Assembly: GCA_037349315.1 (NCBI GenBank)
Contig: JBAIAC010000262.1
Coordinates: 62,001 to 126,000, forward strand
Source of the DNA: Chelydra serpentina
Taxonomy: Eukaryota; Chordata; Testudines; Chelydridae
Length of the DNA: 64,000 bases
Reading direction: 5' to 3'
Each line of letters starts with the position of its first letter. Positions within the stretch are counted from its first letter, which is position 1. Positions 46,683-56,650 of this stretch are shown piece after piece. Made by a program: the position numbers and the translations under genes. Below the pieces are notes generated by a model that saw only the letters and a program-made list of their open reading frames with translations, was not told where the DNA came from and searched no databases.

Positions 46683-46779
46683 ACCTCCTTCCCTTTCCCT
46701 CCCTCTCTATGGCAGCGGGTTTCAATTTTTTTTCTGGTGTCCCAATTGAAGAAAATTGTTGATGCCCACGACCCAATGG

Positions 46780-47160
46780 AGCTGGACATGAGGGGTTTGG
46801 GAGGGGCTCAGGGCTGGGGCAGGGGATTTGGGTGCAGGGGTGAAGGCTGCAGGGTGGGGCAGAGAATGAGGGGTTCAGGGTGTGAGGGGGGCTCTAGGCT
46901 TGGGCAGGAGATTGGGGTGTAGGGGTGAAGGCTGCAGGGTGGGGCCAGGGATGAGGGGTTTGGGCTGCAGGAGGGGCTCCAAGTTTGGGGGGCTCCAAGC
47001 TGGAGCAGGGGGTTGGGGTGGAAAAGGGGGTCAGGGCTCTGGGCTGGGGGTGCAGGCTCTGGGGTGGGGCCAGGTATGAGGGTCTTGGGGTGCAGGAAAG
47101 GGCTCCTGGTTTGGGGGGGGCTAAAGTCTCAGGCAGGGGATTGGGGCACACGGTTGGGGT
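46780..47160. repeat. G-rich tandem repeat
   Basis: Irregular repeats of ~70-80 bp built on 'gggtgcaggggtgaaggctgcagggtgggg' and 'gaggggtttggg'. Related G-rich arrays lie at 52860-53150 and 58245-58620, in each case about 100-350 bp before a tRNA-Thr. Confidence 0.7.
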
Positions 47161-47265
47161 GTGAGGTTACCTCACACGGCTCCTGATCAGTGGATGAACC
47201 CGGGGTGGGGTGGGGGGTTGGTAGGGAGTCAGCTGTGGACAGATACCCTACCTTAGCCAGAGCCG

Positions 47266-47339
47266 GGCACTATGGCTTAGCTGGTTAAAGCCCCTGCCGT
47301 GTAAACAGGAGATCCTGGGTTCAACTCCCAGTGGTGCCT
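47266..47339 (+). pseudogene. tRNA-Thr (TGT) pseudogene
   Basis: 74 nt, perfect acceptor GGCACTA/TGGTGCC with discriminator T and good T-arm. The anticodon loop is CGTGTAA, so the universal T33 is G, and the last anticodon-stem pair is C-A (CCTGC/ACAGG). The anticodon triplet is still TGT. The lost U33 makes decoding unlikely. Same block as 53481 and 58944. Confidence 0.75.
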
Positions 47340-47344
47340 CGGTG

Positions 47345-47440
47345 TGTCCCTTTTGGGCACCTGATAGTGGCTACTGTGAGAACAAAAGATACAGAGCTAG
47401 ACGGACCTTCGGTCTAGCCCAGTCTGGCTGTTCCTATGGT
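47345..47440 (+). mobile_element. CR1 tail fragment after tRNA-Thr
   Basis: 'tagtggctactgtgagaacaaaagatacagagctagacggaccttcggtctagcccagtctggctgttcc' is a CR1 3' UTR segment. It follows the tRNA at the same distance as in the other two Thr blocks (53560-53660, 59025-59125). Confidence 0.7.
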
Positions 47441-48120
47441 TTAAATTACACTCCCAGGCGCTGATAACGGAGTTATTGGAAGTATCAGAGGGGGAGCCAT
47501 GTTAGTCTGGATCTGCGTAGCCGTGTTAATTCAGGATTTGGGGCTCACCAACAGGTCCCGTAGTCACTGGGGCAGTGATTCCCCCCCCCATAGGGGTGTT
47601 TCCTTGCCTGGGTGAATGAGACCCCAGACTGTTGTCCCCATCCCCTGGGGTCCCATCACTCCCCTACCCAAAGACAGCTCAGTCCCCACAAGTGCTCTCA
47701 AGGCGGGGTGAGCGGCTCCTGGCGCTCCACTCCCCAGCTCCACCAGTTCTGCTCTCTCCTCTCCCAGTCTCCTGAGACTTCAGGCCTCAGCGCTGGGCTG
47801 GACCCAGGCCTGGCAGGGACTGGCAACACCCAGATACCTTCTGCCCGGGAGAGGCTCCCCACAGAGCCCACCTCGCGCTGCTGTAGGAGGGAGCCCGCAA
47901 TCAGAAGCCAAAACTCCAAACATCCCTCCCATCCTGCGTCAGACAGGGCAGCCGGATCAGCACCTTCACGGGAAGGCAGCAACAGAGGCAAGGAGACCGA
48001 GCTTCCACCTCCACCAGGTGTGAACGCAGCCATCTGGGAGGAACCTGCTATATGCCCAGAGGCCTTTATTCCTCCAGCCTGCGGGGACAGTGGGGATGTC
48101 AGGAAGTTGCCCCTTCGATC
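47441..48120. other. Intergenic, nothing recognised
   Basis: No gene or RNA supported. The last part (47990-48180) resembles the sequence beside the minus-strand Lys genes at 57240-57480. Confidence 0.35.
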
Positions 48121-48230
48121 CCACACAGAAAAAGGCCCTTCTTAGGAAAGGCAAAATCCTGAAGAGAAAAAGTAACATCAAAGAGGACTCCCAAGAGACA
48201 GATTTTTTAGGATGTTAATGAATAGTTAAT

Positions 48231-48303
48231 CACCTGACCAGGGACTTGAACCCTGGACCCTCAGATTAAAAGTCTGAGGCTCTACCAACTGAGCTAGCCA
48301 GGC
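48231..48303 (-). tRNA. tRNA-Lys (TTT)
   Basis: 73 nt. Acceptor GCCTGGC/GTCAGGT (two wobble pairs), discriminator G, D-arm TAGCTCAGTTGGTAGAGC, anticodon stem TCAGA/TCTGA with loop CTTTTAA, T-arm CAGGG TTCAAGT CCCTG. All stems close, and it is likely functional. Flanking 'gaaaaagtaacatcaa' and 'gcaagaaaaaggaagcaggaaacaatagggaaaacc' are shared with 57505. Confidence 0.93.
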
Positions 48304-49430
48304 TCATGAAACTAATAAAGCAAGTTGGTATGAAGGAGAAGCTATGCAAGAAAAAGGAAGCAGGAAACAATAGGGAAAACCTACTGCTCTTTCTCTCTCT
48401 TCCCAGCCCTAGCCTGGGGCTGGGCTCATATTATTGCTGGTTAAGAAGAGGGGAAAGTATCTGCATCTACCAGCCTGTTATAGCTGTACAAGAATCAGGC
48501 ACAATACAGAGGTACCCATCTCCGAGTGCCGAATGGTTGGATTGGCTAATGCAACCTGTAGAAGTCCATGGCACACTGGGATAGAAAGTCAAGTGTACAT
48601 CATCATCATCATCATCATTTCAAAGGGGTAATGATGGGAAGGTTCACTATTGACTAAGTAGCTACATACAAAGCTCATTGGCTATTCATGCTCATTAGTG
48701 TCACTGTGGATTGAGCTTTTTTCCTCTCTGTCTCCCTTCTCGAACATCAGCAGTACCTTGAGCAGGTGTGTGGTTCCGTCAGATGCCCGCTTAGATGTCA
48801 GGATGCTGGGAAGGTGTTTGGAGACTGTGAAAATCAAAGCTCTGTCCAGTGGCTAATAGCAAAATGTGGGCATGTTCCCACCATGCACCTTTAATCGCAG
48901 GACTGAGATGTGAGGGTTGGGCACGGTGGGCGTTGAAGCCTTTTATGACTCTACTATTATGTTTCAAGTGTCAGCAGGAGGCTGGGCTGGAGGGCAGGTC
49001 AGGCCCGACGGGAATGGTGGGGCAACCGCAAATAAAGACACCGATTCTTCGGATGACTGGACACTCTGCGCCTAATCAATGCCACAGCATCGTATCCCTT
49101 TTGGCAGAGCTGCTGTGAGGAGCATCTTCAGCGACGAAGGCAGGTCCCCGCAGCAGTGGCTCTCCGGGGTTCTGTGGCCATTAAACGTCTGGCCATGGTG
49201 GGAAAACATCGTGAGTCAGCAGCAGAAGGGAGCCGGGCGGGGCTGGGATCCGGGACCTGGATGAGCCTTGATTCCGTTCTGCTGGTCTCTGAAGGACGGC
49301 AGGGAAAGGGTTTTACTGCGGCAAGTGGGAGCAGTTGTGTTTCGTGTTCAGCCTTTGGTATCGGTTCCTGCAGGTTTCTCGTGAGCGCACAGGGACGTTA
49401 GGGGGTGCTCTCAATGCAGGATTGGCCCAG
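48304..49430. other. Intergenic; (ATC)n microsatellite
   Basis: A (ATC)7-type run lies at 48598-48618. Otherwise no gene or RNA is recognised. Confidence 0.35.
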
Positions 49431-49433
49431 ATA

Positions 49434-49660
49434 CCATCAGTACCGGATTGACCATGGTGCCGGGTCCATGCTCTGAAGGGGCCCAGCCCGGCTGCTCTCT
49501 CCACCCCCGGCTCTCTCCTGTGGAGGCAGAAGCTCCTCCGCAGCCTCTTCCCCCAGCGTGCCACGTTCCCGCCCCTCCCCCTCTGTCTCCCCCTCCCTGC
49601 CGCTGAACAGCTGTTTGCCGGTGCGAGGGAGGGGGAGGAGTGGAGCCACATCCCAAAGTA
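49434..49660. repeat. GC-rich dispersed repeat, second copy
   Basis: Matches 30315-30600 in order and orientation ('gcctcttcccccagcgtgc', 'cgcccctcc', 'gagggaggggga'). Family unidentified. Confidence 0.5.
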
Positions 49661-49833
49661 TTTTCTCCTGGATCTGAGATTTAACTAGAAAAAGAAGAAG
49701 GCCTCAGGGTGCCAGATGGAGGAGCAGGCTGGGGCTAGGGATGCTAAGAGACCAAGAGTAGCAGGTTTTCTGTATTTCCTGCCCTCTTTTTCTTGACTCT
49801 CTTCTGCACCAAACTTGCATTTGACTCGTGTGA

Positions 49834-49906
49834 GCCTGGCTAGCTCAGTTTGTTGAGCATCAGACTTTTAATCTGCAGGTCCAGGGTTCAAGTCCCTGGT
49901 CAGGTA
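49834..49906 (+). tRNA. tRNA-Lys (TTT), degraded
   Basis: 73 nt. Same acceptor as the 48.2 kb gene but discriminator A. Loop CTTTTAA gives TTT. The D-loop reads CAGTTTGTTGAG, losing the conserved GG, and the anticodon stem TCAGA/TCTGC has one mismatch. It is probably weakened or non-functional. First of a Lys-Gln-Lys set in the same orientation. Confidence 0.8.
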
Positions 49907-50217
49907 TCCAGAGTATCATATCCTTTGAGAAGCAGCTTTTCAGTACCTTCCTTGATGTTACTTTTTCCTTTTGAGGACTTGGGATTTCCTAGGAAGGGCC
50001 ATTTACTGCCTGGGACTGAAGGGGCAACTTCCTCACATGACCACTTGCCTCACAGTCTGAAGGCAGAAAGGCTTCTGGGTCTACAGCAAACCGCTGCGTG
50101 CCGACTTGTTGAGCAAATGCAGGCCTGGCCAGAGAGGCCTTGAGCAAGGGAGGAAAAAAATTGCCCGCCCGGACTCTTCTGCACTGGAAGTCAAAAGACC
50201 CCAAAGGTATCACCCCT

Positions 50218-50289
50218 GGTCCCATGGTGTAAGGACCAGTATACAGAGCTTTGACCCCTGTAATCTGAGATCAAGTCTCGGTGGGACCT
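50218..50289 (+). tRNA. tRNA-Gln (TTG), degraded
   Basis: 72 nt. The acceptor GGTCCCA/TGGGACC is perfect with discriminator T. The D-region is irregular (GTAAGGACCAGTAT). The anticodon stem CAGAG/CCCTG has an A-C mismatch. Loop CTTTGAC gives TTG. The T-loop is ATCAAGT, losing T54. It is probably a pseudogene. The inverted partner at 57123 has CTG. Confidence 0.7.
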
Positions 50290-50492
50290 TGAGGCAGCTG
50301 TTTTGCCACTTAACACTACTGGATCTGAGATTTAACTAGAAAAAGAAGAAGGCCTCCGGGTGCCAGATGAAGGGGCAGGCTGGGGCTAGCGCTGCTAAGG
50401 GAGCCAGAGTAGCAAGTTTTCTGTATTGTTTCCCGCCCTCTTTTTCTTAACTAGTTTCTCTTCTGAACCTAATTTGCCATTTTCTCATGTGA

Positions 50493-50565
50493 GCCTGGCT
50501 AGCTCAGTTGGTCGAGCATCAGACTTTTAATCTGAGGGTCCAGGGTTCAAGTCCCTGGTCAGGTG
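50493..50565 (+). tRNA. tRNA-Lys (TTT)
   Basis: 73 nt, acceptor GCCTGGC/GTCAGGT, discriminator G, anticodon stem TCAGA/TCTGA, loop CTTTTAA, T-arm CAGGG/CCCTG. Only the D-loop differs from 48231 (GGTCGAGC). It is likely functional. The unit 'ggatctgagatttaactagaaaaagaagaaggcctc' upstream (50327) also precedes 49834 and, inverted, 57505. Confidence 0.93.
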
Positions 50566-51780
50566 TAAAAGGCTTCATATCCTCCAAAAGGCAGTTGTTC
50601 AGTACTTTCCTTCACACTAGTCCTTTCTTTTCAGGACTTGGGCTTTCCTAGGAAGGGCCATTTTCTGCCTGTGACTAACAGGCCAACTTTCTCACACGCC
50701 CACTGGCCTCACAGTCTGGAGGAAGGAAGGCTTCTGGCTCTGGGTTTTCTGTGTGCAGAGAGCCAGACACCTCAAGGTCTGCAAGTTTTGAGGGAAATGG
50801 GGAACGTCTGTACTTTGAAATAGGCAGGTCTTGTCTTCGACCATCAAATGGAACACTCGCTGGTTCTCTTCATCTGCTCCCACCCTAGAGGCTTTTTTCT
50901 ATCCCATCTCTCCTTCTCTTCTCTTCTGTGCTCTCTCTTTCCCTGCTCCCCTTTGTTTTCCATGGGGCCTGGCCCCATATTTTTATGTTGTGCAATATCG
51001 TGTTTAACTTTCCAAATCAGCTGGGGCCTGGAGAATATTTCCAGGTAGTTTCCCCCTACATAGATTACAGTGATCTCTGGTGTGTCCTCACGGGGAACCA
51101 GTTCACAAAAAAGAGCCAGGAGCTGGTCCCAGTGTATCCCCCATCTGCTGTGCGGAGAAAAAATTACCTCCATCCATGGTCCACCTGCAAACCCCTTGCT
51201 GAATTACAGTTTGTGTTGGAAGCCCACTGCACAATGCTGTGTCCACAAACTCACATCCCCAGCCATAGGGGCACTTCCATATTGTGTAAATAAGGGACAA
51301 CTGGGTAGCCGCACTTGCAATCCCTCTATGGGAGAATTGGGAGCCATACTCTCCCAGTGGCAATATTTCAGAGGTGGGTACAGACTTTGTGACAGAAAGC
51401 CTGGGCCTTGTCTCTGCACCTCCCCTATCCGGAAGAACAGAGGCTGGCACAAGGCACAAACAGGCCCGAACAGGAGAGAATTTCCTTGTGTTACAATTCA
51501 TCAGAATCTCATCCCTGAAAAGCTCCGAAGGGGTGTAGCTCAGCCCCCAACCACTCAGCGCGCTGCCGTAGATAATTCTGCCACAGAGACTGCTGGCTCC
51601 CTGCTCCTCTCCCTCCCCAATGGGGATTTTCACATGTAGAAAGGAGGGTTGGGGGAGCAAAGAGTGAGAGGGTGTCGGGGGGCTCAAAGGATGGGCAGTG
51701 CTCTGGGCTCTGCTTGAGAGATCCTGGCATAGGGGCTGGTGAGGGAGGAAGGATTGTAGGTTTGTGGTGTCTGACCTGCA
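50566..51780. other. Intergenic, nothing firm
   Basis: A phrase at 51531-51545 (aggggtgtagctcag) resembles a tRNA 5' half but has no matching 3' half. From about 51780 the sequence is the inverted partner of 59375-59475. Confidence 0.35.
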
Positions 51781-51907
51781 CTCTGCAGAGGAGGTGATAA
51801 GTGAAGGGGCATTTTTGATTCCTCCCCCCTCAGTGTCCCCTGGGAGGGAATTCTAGGTTCCAAAGGGCCATAGAAGTGGGCAAAGCCATTGGGTTAATGA
51901 AAACCAG

Positions 51908-51993
51908 TGCTCTAGGCGAGGCTCAAACTCAGCATGTCTCCGCTCAGCACTGCCGTATAAGTACTGTGCGCTAACCCATTGCGCCACTGGAGC
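51908..51993 (-). pseudogene. tRNA-Ile (TAT) with intron, deleted T-arm
   Basis: The minus strand begins GCTCCAGTGGCGCAATGGGTTAGCGC and reaches the anticodon region (TACTTATA), followed by an intron of about 20 nt. Vertebrate tRNA-Ile(TAT) genes carry such an intron. After the 3' exon (TGCTGAG) about eight bases of the variable loop and 5' T-stem are missing before TTTGAGCCTC, so the T-arm cannot form. The acceptor end CCTAGAGCA is present. The partner at 59277 has a different deletion. Confidence 0.75.
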
Positions 51994-51999
51994 CCTTGC

Positions 52000-52145
52000 T
52001 CAGGGCTGTTCTCCCCGTCCCCCAGGCTGACAGAGGCAAGGATTGACTCCAAACAATGCTAAGTGGAGTTGAGAGAGGAGAGAGCCAAGTGCTGGTACTT
52101 GATGGGCTGGGCTCTTCTTAAGGGGCCCAGGCACCATTTGACCCT
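52000..52145 (-). repeat. Inverted partner of 59130-59270
   Basis: Flank of the Ile gene, e.g. 'ggattgactccaaacaatgctaagtggagttgagagaggagagagcc' against its reverse complement at 59185-59235. Confidence 0.75.
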
Positions 52146-52484
52146 TTTGGTCTTCGCTGTGTAACAACCGAGCTGATTGAGACTCAATTTCGAGTCTTGC
52201 TGCAGCCCAACAGATCTGAGATCACTGCTCACCAGGTCTCAGCATTAGTCCAGCTTGGGGACAGTGTCTCTGATGTAAGAAACTGCCAGTAGGTGAAGCC
52301 GGGAGAACAGGGTGGGGCGGCAAGTGGCGGCAGGACTCTTGCTGCCGGGGTCTAGCTGCCCAAATTCCTCCCCGTGCCGCTGGGCCCCCGTCGCCTGCAG
52401 CCACCAGGTAACCCACTTTCTCCAAGTTTGCCCATCGGTGTGTGCCAGCGTGAGCACCAGCCAAGTGGTCGGCATTTCAAGGAA

Positions 52485-52557
52485 GTTTCTGTAGTGTAGT
52501 GGTTATCATGTTTGCCTAACAGGCAAAAGGTCCCTGGTTCGAAACCAGGCAGAAACG
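52485..52557 (+). tRNA. tRNA-Val (AAC)
   Basis: 73 nt. Acceptor GTTTCTG/CAGAAAC fully paired, discriminator G. Anticodon stem TTTGC/GCAAA, loop CTAACAG giving AAC, T-arm CCTGG TTCGAAA CCAGG. A TTTTT run about 12 bases downstream is a good pol III terminator. It has no second copy in the window and is likely functional. Confidence 0.95.
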
Positions 52558-53480
52558 TGACAGTTAACTTTTTCCCCCCTCCCCTAGCTGTCCAGCAAGA
52601 CACTCCTCCTTCTGCCACTGGCCTGTCCTTGGGATAACCCCAACCCCCGCAGGACAGAGGGTGGTGAAATGAGCTGAGAAAGCGCCTTAGCATCAGCCAG
52701 GGAAAGCTGGAGGATCTTGGCCAGTCACCTCTTGGAGCCTTGTGTCTTGGCCTCCTCAGCCCTTGGAGGTTGGCCTAGGGAGGCCGTTTCTTCCTGCTGG
52801 CCTCCCTTGTGTGACTTGCCAAAGGAGGAAGTGAGGCGGGAATGGGGCAAAGGAGGAAGGGAGTTGGGGTGCAGGAGCAGGCTGGGGGTTGGGGTGCAGG
52901 GTCTGGCCAGAAGCCAGGGTGAGGGAGCGGGCTCAGGGTTGGGGCAGGAGGTTGGGGTGTGGAGCGCTGACCTGGGGCAGCTCCCGTTTGGTGCAAGGGG
53001 TGCAGGTAGGAATGTGGTGGGGGGTGGGGATGTGGGGGGGTGCAGGAGTCAGGACTGGGGTTGTGGGGGGGTACAGGAGTTAGGACTGGGGGATGGGGGG
53101 TGAAGGGGGTGCAGGAGTCAGGGCATGGGGTGTGGGGGGCTGGGTATGTGTCACTTTAAATTTGCAGCAAAAAGCTCCAGGCCTCTCGTCGAGGTGGTTT
53201 TATTATGTCGCCAGAACAGGGCAGTTTTGTTGCCAGATGTGGCATTGCCGTGTGTGCTCTTGACTGAGGGAACATCGTGTGTTTTTCACACGCCTGAGCA
53301 GTATAATGATGCTGAAATAACTTTGTAGTGCCGACCTGGCCAAGGATTCACACACACAGAAGCTTGCCAGGAAAACGTCCCCTGCTCCTCTGCTTTTCAG
53401 AATCCAAACACAAGCAAAGGCCCAGGTGGGGTCTGGCAGGGAGTCAGGTGTGGGCAGACACCAGACACTAGTCACAGGCA

Positions 53481-53554
53481 GGCACCATGGCTTAGCTGGT
53501 TAAAGCGCCTGTCTTGTAAACAGGAGATCCTGGGTTCAACTCCCAGTGGTGCTT
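53481..53554 (+). tRNA. tRNA-Thr (TGT)
   Basis: 74 nt. Acceptor GGCACCA/TGGTGCT (G-T at the first pair), discriminator T. D-arm GGCTTAGCTGGTTAAAGC, anticodon stem CCTGT/ACAGG, loop CTTGTAA giving TGT, T-arm CTGGG TTCAACT CCCAG. A TTTTT run follows within about 12 bases. It is the best formed of the three Thr copies and probably functional. Confidence 0.93.
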
Positions 53555-53564
53555 TGTTGAGTGG

Positions 53565-53660
53565 TTTTTGGGGCACCTGGTATTGGCTACTGTCAGAAGA
53601 CAAGATTCAGAGCTAGATGGGCCTTTGGTCTAGCCCAGTGTGGCTGTTTTTATGGTTTAA
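53565..53660 (+). mobile_element. CR1 tail fragment after tRNA-Thr
   Basis: 'ggcacctggtattggctactgtcagaagacaagattcagagctagatgggcctttggtctagcccagtgtggctg' is a CR1 3' UTR end on the plus strand, starting about 10-15 bases after the tRNA. Confidence 0.75.
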
Positions 53661-53700
53661 ATTACACTCCCAGGCACTGATAACAGAGTTACTGAAAGTT

Positions 53701-54955
53701 CGGGAGTTAAGAGCTGATAGGTCCGTGTTCCAGGCCCCTCCCAGACGACCCCTCCCTCTGGGACAGGGGCAGGTCTGACTCTCACACCAAATGGCTCCTT
53801 TTGGCTGCCAGAATCTGTGGGCGGCTCATTTAGTTTCCACCCAGGGTTGAGTCCTGCTTTGTGCACCGTGTCTGAGACTGAAAATCCTAAACCACCCTGT
53901 GAAATAACGAATGCAGCAGGACGTGTTATGGTCCCTGCCCCAAAGCAGACAGACCAATGGAGAGCTGAGTCCCGGGTAATACTTCACAGGGCTGAGTAAG
54001 GCCGGCAAGAATTCATCTGGCCCTCCTGGGCCTCTCGCAATGTGCCATGGGGAGAGGGGTGCAGACAGGGGTAAGGGGGCAGAGGCTGGGCTAGGAGCCC
54101 AGGGTGAGGTTGGGGAAGAGCTGTGGCGGCATGGGGCGGGCTGGGGTTACCTCCAGTGGGGCTGGCTCAGGGCCTGAGGTGCCCCCAAGAACGTTCCTCT
54201 GTTGCCCCCCTAGGAGTCATGCCCCACATTCTGGGGACCACTGCCCTAAACTGACCCCCACTCGCTCAGCAGGGGCTAGTGATGCCAAAGCCCAGGGAAA
54301 TGGAGAACAAGTGTGGGGGCCCTGGCACCGGAACCATGGCCCCGCCCCCCTTCAGCCTCTGGCCCCACCCTCTTCCCCCCTTCCCCCCACGGCCCCATCC
54401 ACTACATCACCTCTGCCCCACCCCTTCCCCCACTGCCCCACCCTGCTCACTCCTTTACACACACACCCCCGCGGTGGCCCCAAGACCAGAGGAGCTCTGT
54501 GCCCCTGCTGCAGCCCCCGGAATGTAGTGGGCAGTGAGACTCCTCCAGCCCTGGGGCCGACATGGGAGAGACTTTTCCAGGGGGCCTAAATTGGCCGGGC
54601 CCCTAGTCATGGGCCCAATTGGCCCATGTGCAACCCCCCACTGCCCCCTTGGCGACGCCAGGTGTGGGGGGGCTCAGCCTCCCCGAGCCCCCATTACGTT
54701 CCGCCCAGGCTAGCAGTGCTCAGTGGGTGGCCAGTATCTCTGGGGTCTCTGCTGTTCGTGCTGGGGCCAGGGCCGGCCTTAGGGGTGGGCACCCGGGCAG
54801 CCGCCCAGGGCACTTGTGATAACATTTCTTGCTGGGAGGGGGAGGGGAGAGAGAAGAGACGTTTTCTCTGCTTCTTTCCTCTCCGTTCTTTTCCCCATTC
54901 CTTCAGTTCCAGACTCCTCCCCTGTATTTCAGGCTGTGCCGTGACGCCCTCCCCA
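53701..54955. other. Intergenic, nothing recognised
   Basis: GC-rich, with a phrase 'ccagggccggccttaggggtgggcacccgggcagccgcccagggc' near 54765 like the right end of the hAT at 29249 and the duplicate flank of block C. No gene is supported. Confidence 0.35.
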
Positions 54956-55293
54956 CCCCAGGGCTCTGGGGCCTTTGGAGCAGAGAGATCCCAGGAGCTG
55001 AGGGTGAATCCAGGGGTGAGGAGCTGGCAGGGAGGAGTCCTAGCAGCTGTTCTGGGGGCGCAGGTGAGGAATGACTCCCCCTGCTCTCGATTCTCCCCGG
55101 GGGGCTCTGGGGAGCAGGGAGGGTTGTGTGATAAATTCCATCCAACTTCCCCCTTTGACCCAAGCCGAGGGACATCTCAGCTCTCCCCGATCCCCTTGGC
55201 AGCAGCAAACAAGGGACGTTTTCCACTGCCCAGGAGACCCCAGCCAGGGACTAAAGGCAGCTCCAGACTTTCCCTTTCTCCCTTCCGGGAGCT

Positions 55294-55366
55294 CCACGTG
55301 TGGCCTAATGGATCAGGTGTCTGACTTCAGATCAGGCGATTGCGGGTTCGAGTCCCTTCGCGGTTG
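55294..55366 (+). pseudogene. tRNA-Arg relic with anticodon TCA
   Basis: 73 nt and very close to tRNA-Arg(TCG) in body: TGGCCTAATGGATCAGG, T-arm GCGGG TTCGAGT CCCTT-type. The anticodon loop is CTTCAGA, giving TCA, which would read UGA. The anticodon stem TCTGA/TCAGG has one mismatch. The 5' acceptor CCACGTG does not pair with CGCGGTT at the first three positions, so processing is unlikely. Partner at 42879 keeps TCG. Confidence 0.75.
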
Positions 55367-55479
55367 TGCTTGTGCAGTTTCCCTTTGTGCTGAAAGTCCT
55401 GCTCCCTTCAGGGCTGGAGCCTCTTCTTGGCGGCTCAGGCCAATGCTCCGGGTTCAGCAATAGCCGTGGGAAGGAGATG

Positions 55480-55917
55480 GGGGTGGGGCGTCACACAGGC
55501 TAGGGCATGAGCCCCAGGGGCTCCCAGTCCAGCCTTTGCCCTTCCGGACTCACCAAAGACACTGGGCAGCTGCCCGGGCGAGTGTGTAGAGCAGTTTCCC
55601 TCTTCCCAATGTGCCCCTGTGCTCGAGGGGGTTTGGTCAATAGCACCTCGGGAGCCTGGGTGTTTCCCTGCTTCTCTCCGGCTGGGGAAAAGCCTCTGGG
55701 GAGAATCTCCTGCCCCACTACAAGAGTGAGCACTGTAAAGGGGAATGGTCAGAGGCCCCACCAGGGGGGCTGGCCCTGCTTTCCTACCACAGTCTGATGT
55801 TGGCCACAGAGCGTCAGCAGCCGCCCCACACGCTGGCCTGCGGGTGGCCTTCAGTGGGGCTTTGGCCTGCCCGGGAGCAGGCTGGCCAGGGGTCTTTGTG
55901 GCTGTCAGCTGGCCGTG
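55480..55917. other. Block C spacer, nothing recognised
   Basis: Sequence between the Arg relic and the LTR. It is not shared in full with the first copy, where the spacing is about 200 bp shorter. No gene is seen. Confidence 0.35.
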
Positions 55918-56530
55918 TGTGACGCTGTGGGAATGTTCTTAATGTTGTCTCTAAATACTGCGTGGGTGCCTCAGTTTCCCCTTTGCATTTCTTAAGTCTC
56001 TAGGTGGGGGGATCAGGGGGAGTGATTGTTGCAGAGCCCTAGAGGGCCAGTGTGATGCTGTCTGCACAGAGACTGGCCGACGCCCTGTCCCCTGGCAACT
56101 GCTGGCCTGGGCCCCTCCCCTGCAAGGTGCCAACTGAAGGTGTTGGAGAACAAAGAGATCAGGTGGCCTCCTGGCCCGGGACAGAGACGAAGGCCAGAGG
56201 AGGGGCTGGAGAGAGGCAGTTTAGAGCTGGCTGGGGAAACGGAGGGAGGCCCAGAACCGGGGTCTGGGTTCCCTACCCCAAGATGGACCTAACTGAGGGG
56301 TCCTGTTCTCTATACCTACGAGCTCTGTTTTAAAAAAACATACCAAGTGTAATACTAGAAACACAGATGTGATTGCTAAAACTAGCCAGTACTTACTTGT
56401 GTGTAGACTCTGTTCCTGTCCTCTAATAAACCTTCTGTTTAACTGGCTGCTGAGAGTCACGTCTGACTGCGGAGTTGGGGGGCAGGGCCCTCTGGATTCC
56501 TCAGGAGCCCTGCCCGTGCGGACTCGCTGC
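55918..56530 (+). mobile_element. Older gypsy-type LTR with small insertion
   Basis: Starts tgtgacgctg and follows the copy at 43232 through 'taataaaccttctgtt'. It contains an extra ~80 bp at about 56330-56408 (AT-rich, starting ttttaaaaaaacatacc) that is absent in the partner. The 3' boundary is uncertain. Confidence 0.6.
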
Positions 56531-56650
56531 GGGAAGTGAACAGTGTGGAAGGGGATGCTGAGTTCTCCGAAGTCAGACCCAGGAAGGTCGAAGCTGTGTA
56601 AGCTTCTTGCCCTGGTCCCACCCCACACAGGGGCCGCAGGGAGGGGCCGG

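Larger units (their letters stand above)
52750..53700 (+). repeat. Duplicated block E, first copy
   Basis: Direct duplicate of about 58245-59130. It holds a G-rich array (52860-53150), 'gtatgtgtcactttaaatttgc', a tRNA-Thr and a CR1 tail. The 46780-47440 region is a third, more diverged relative. Confidence 0.82.
54960..56650 (+). repeat. Duplicated block C, second copy
   Basis: Partner of 42750-44000, with its tRNA-Arg relic at 55294, LTR at 55918 and following internal-type sequence. It also includes a flank similar to 44861-45180. Confidence 0.75.

Noticed and set aside
51531..51600. Possible tRNA-Ala 5' half (aggggtgtagctcag)
   Set aside because: No D-loop, anticodon arm or B-box follows.
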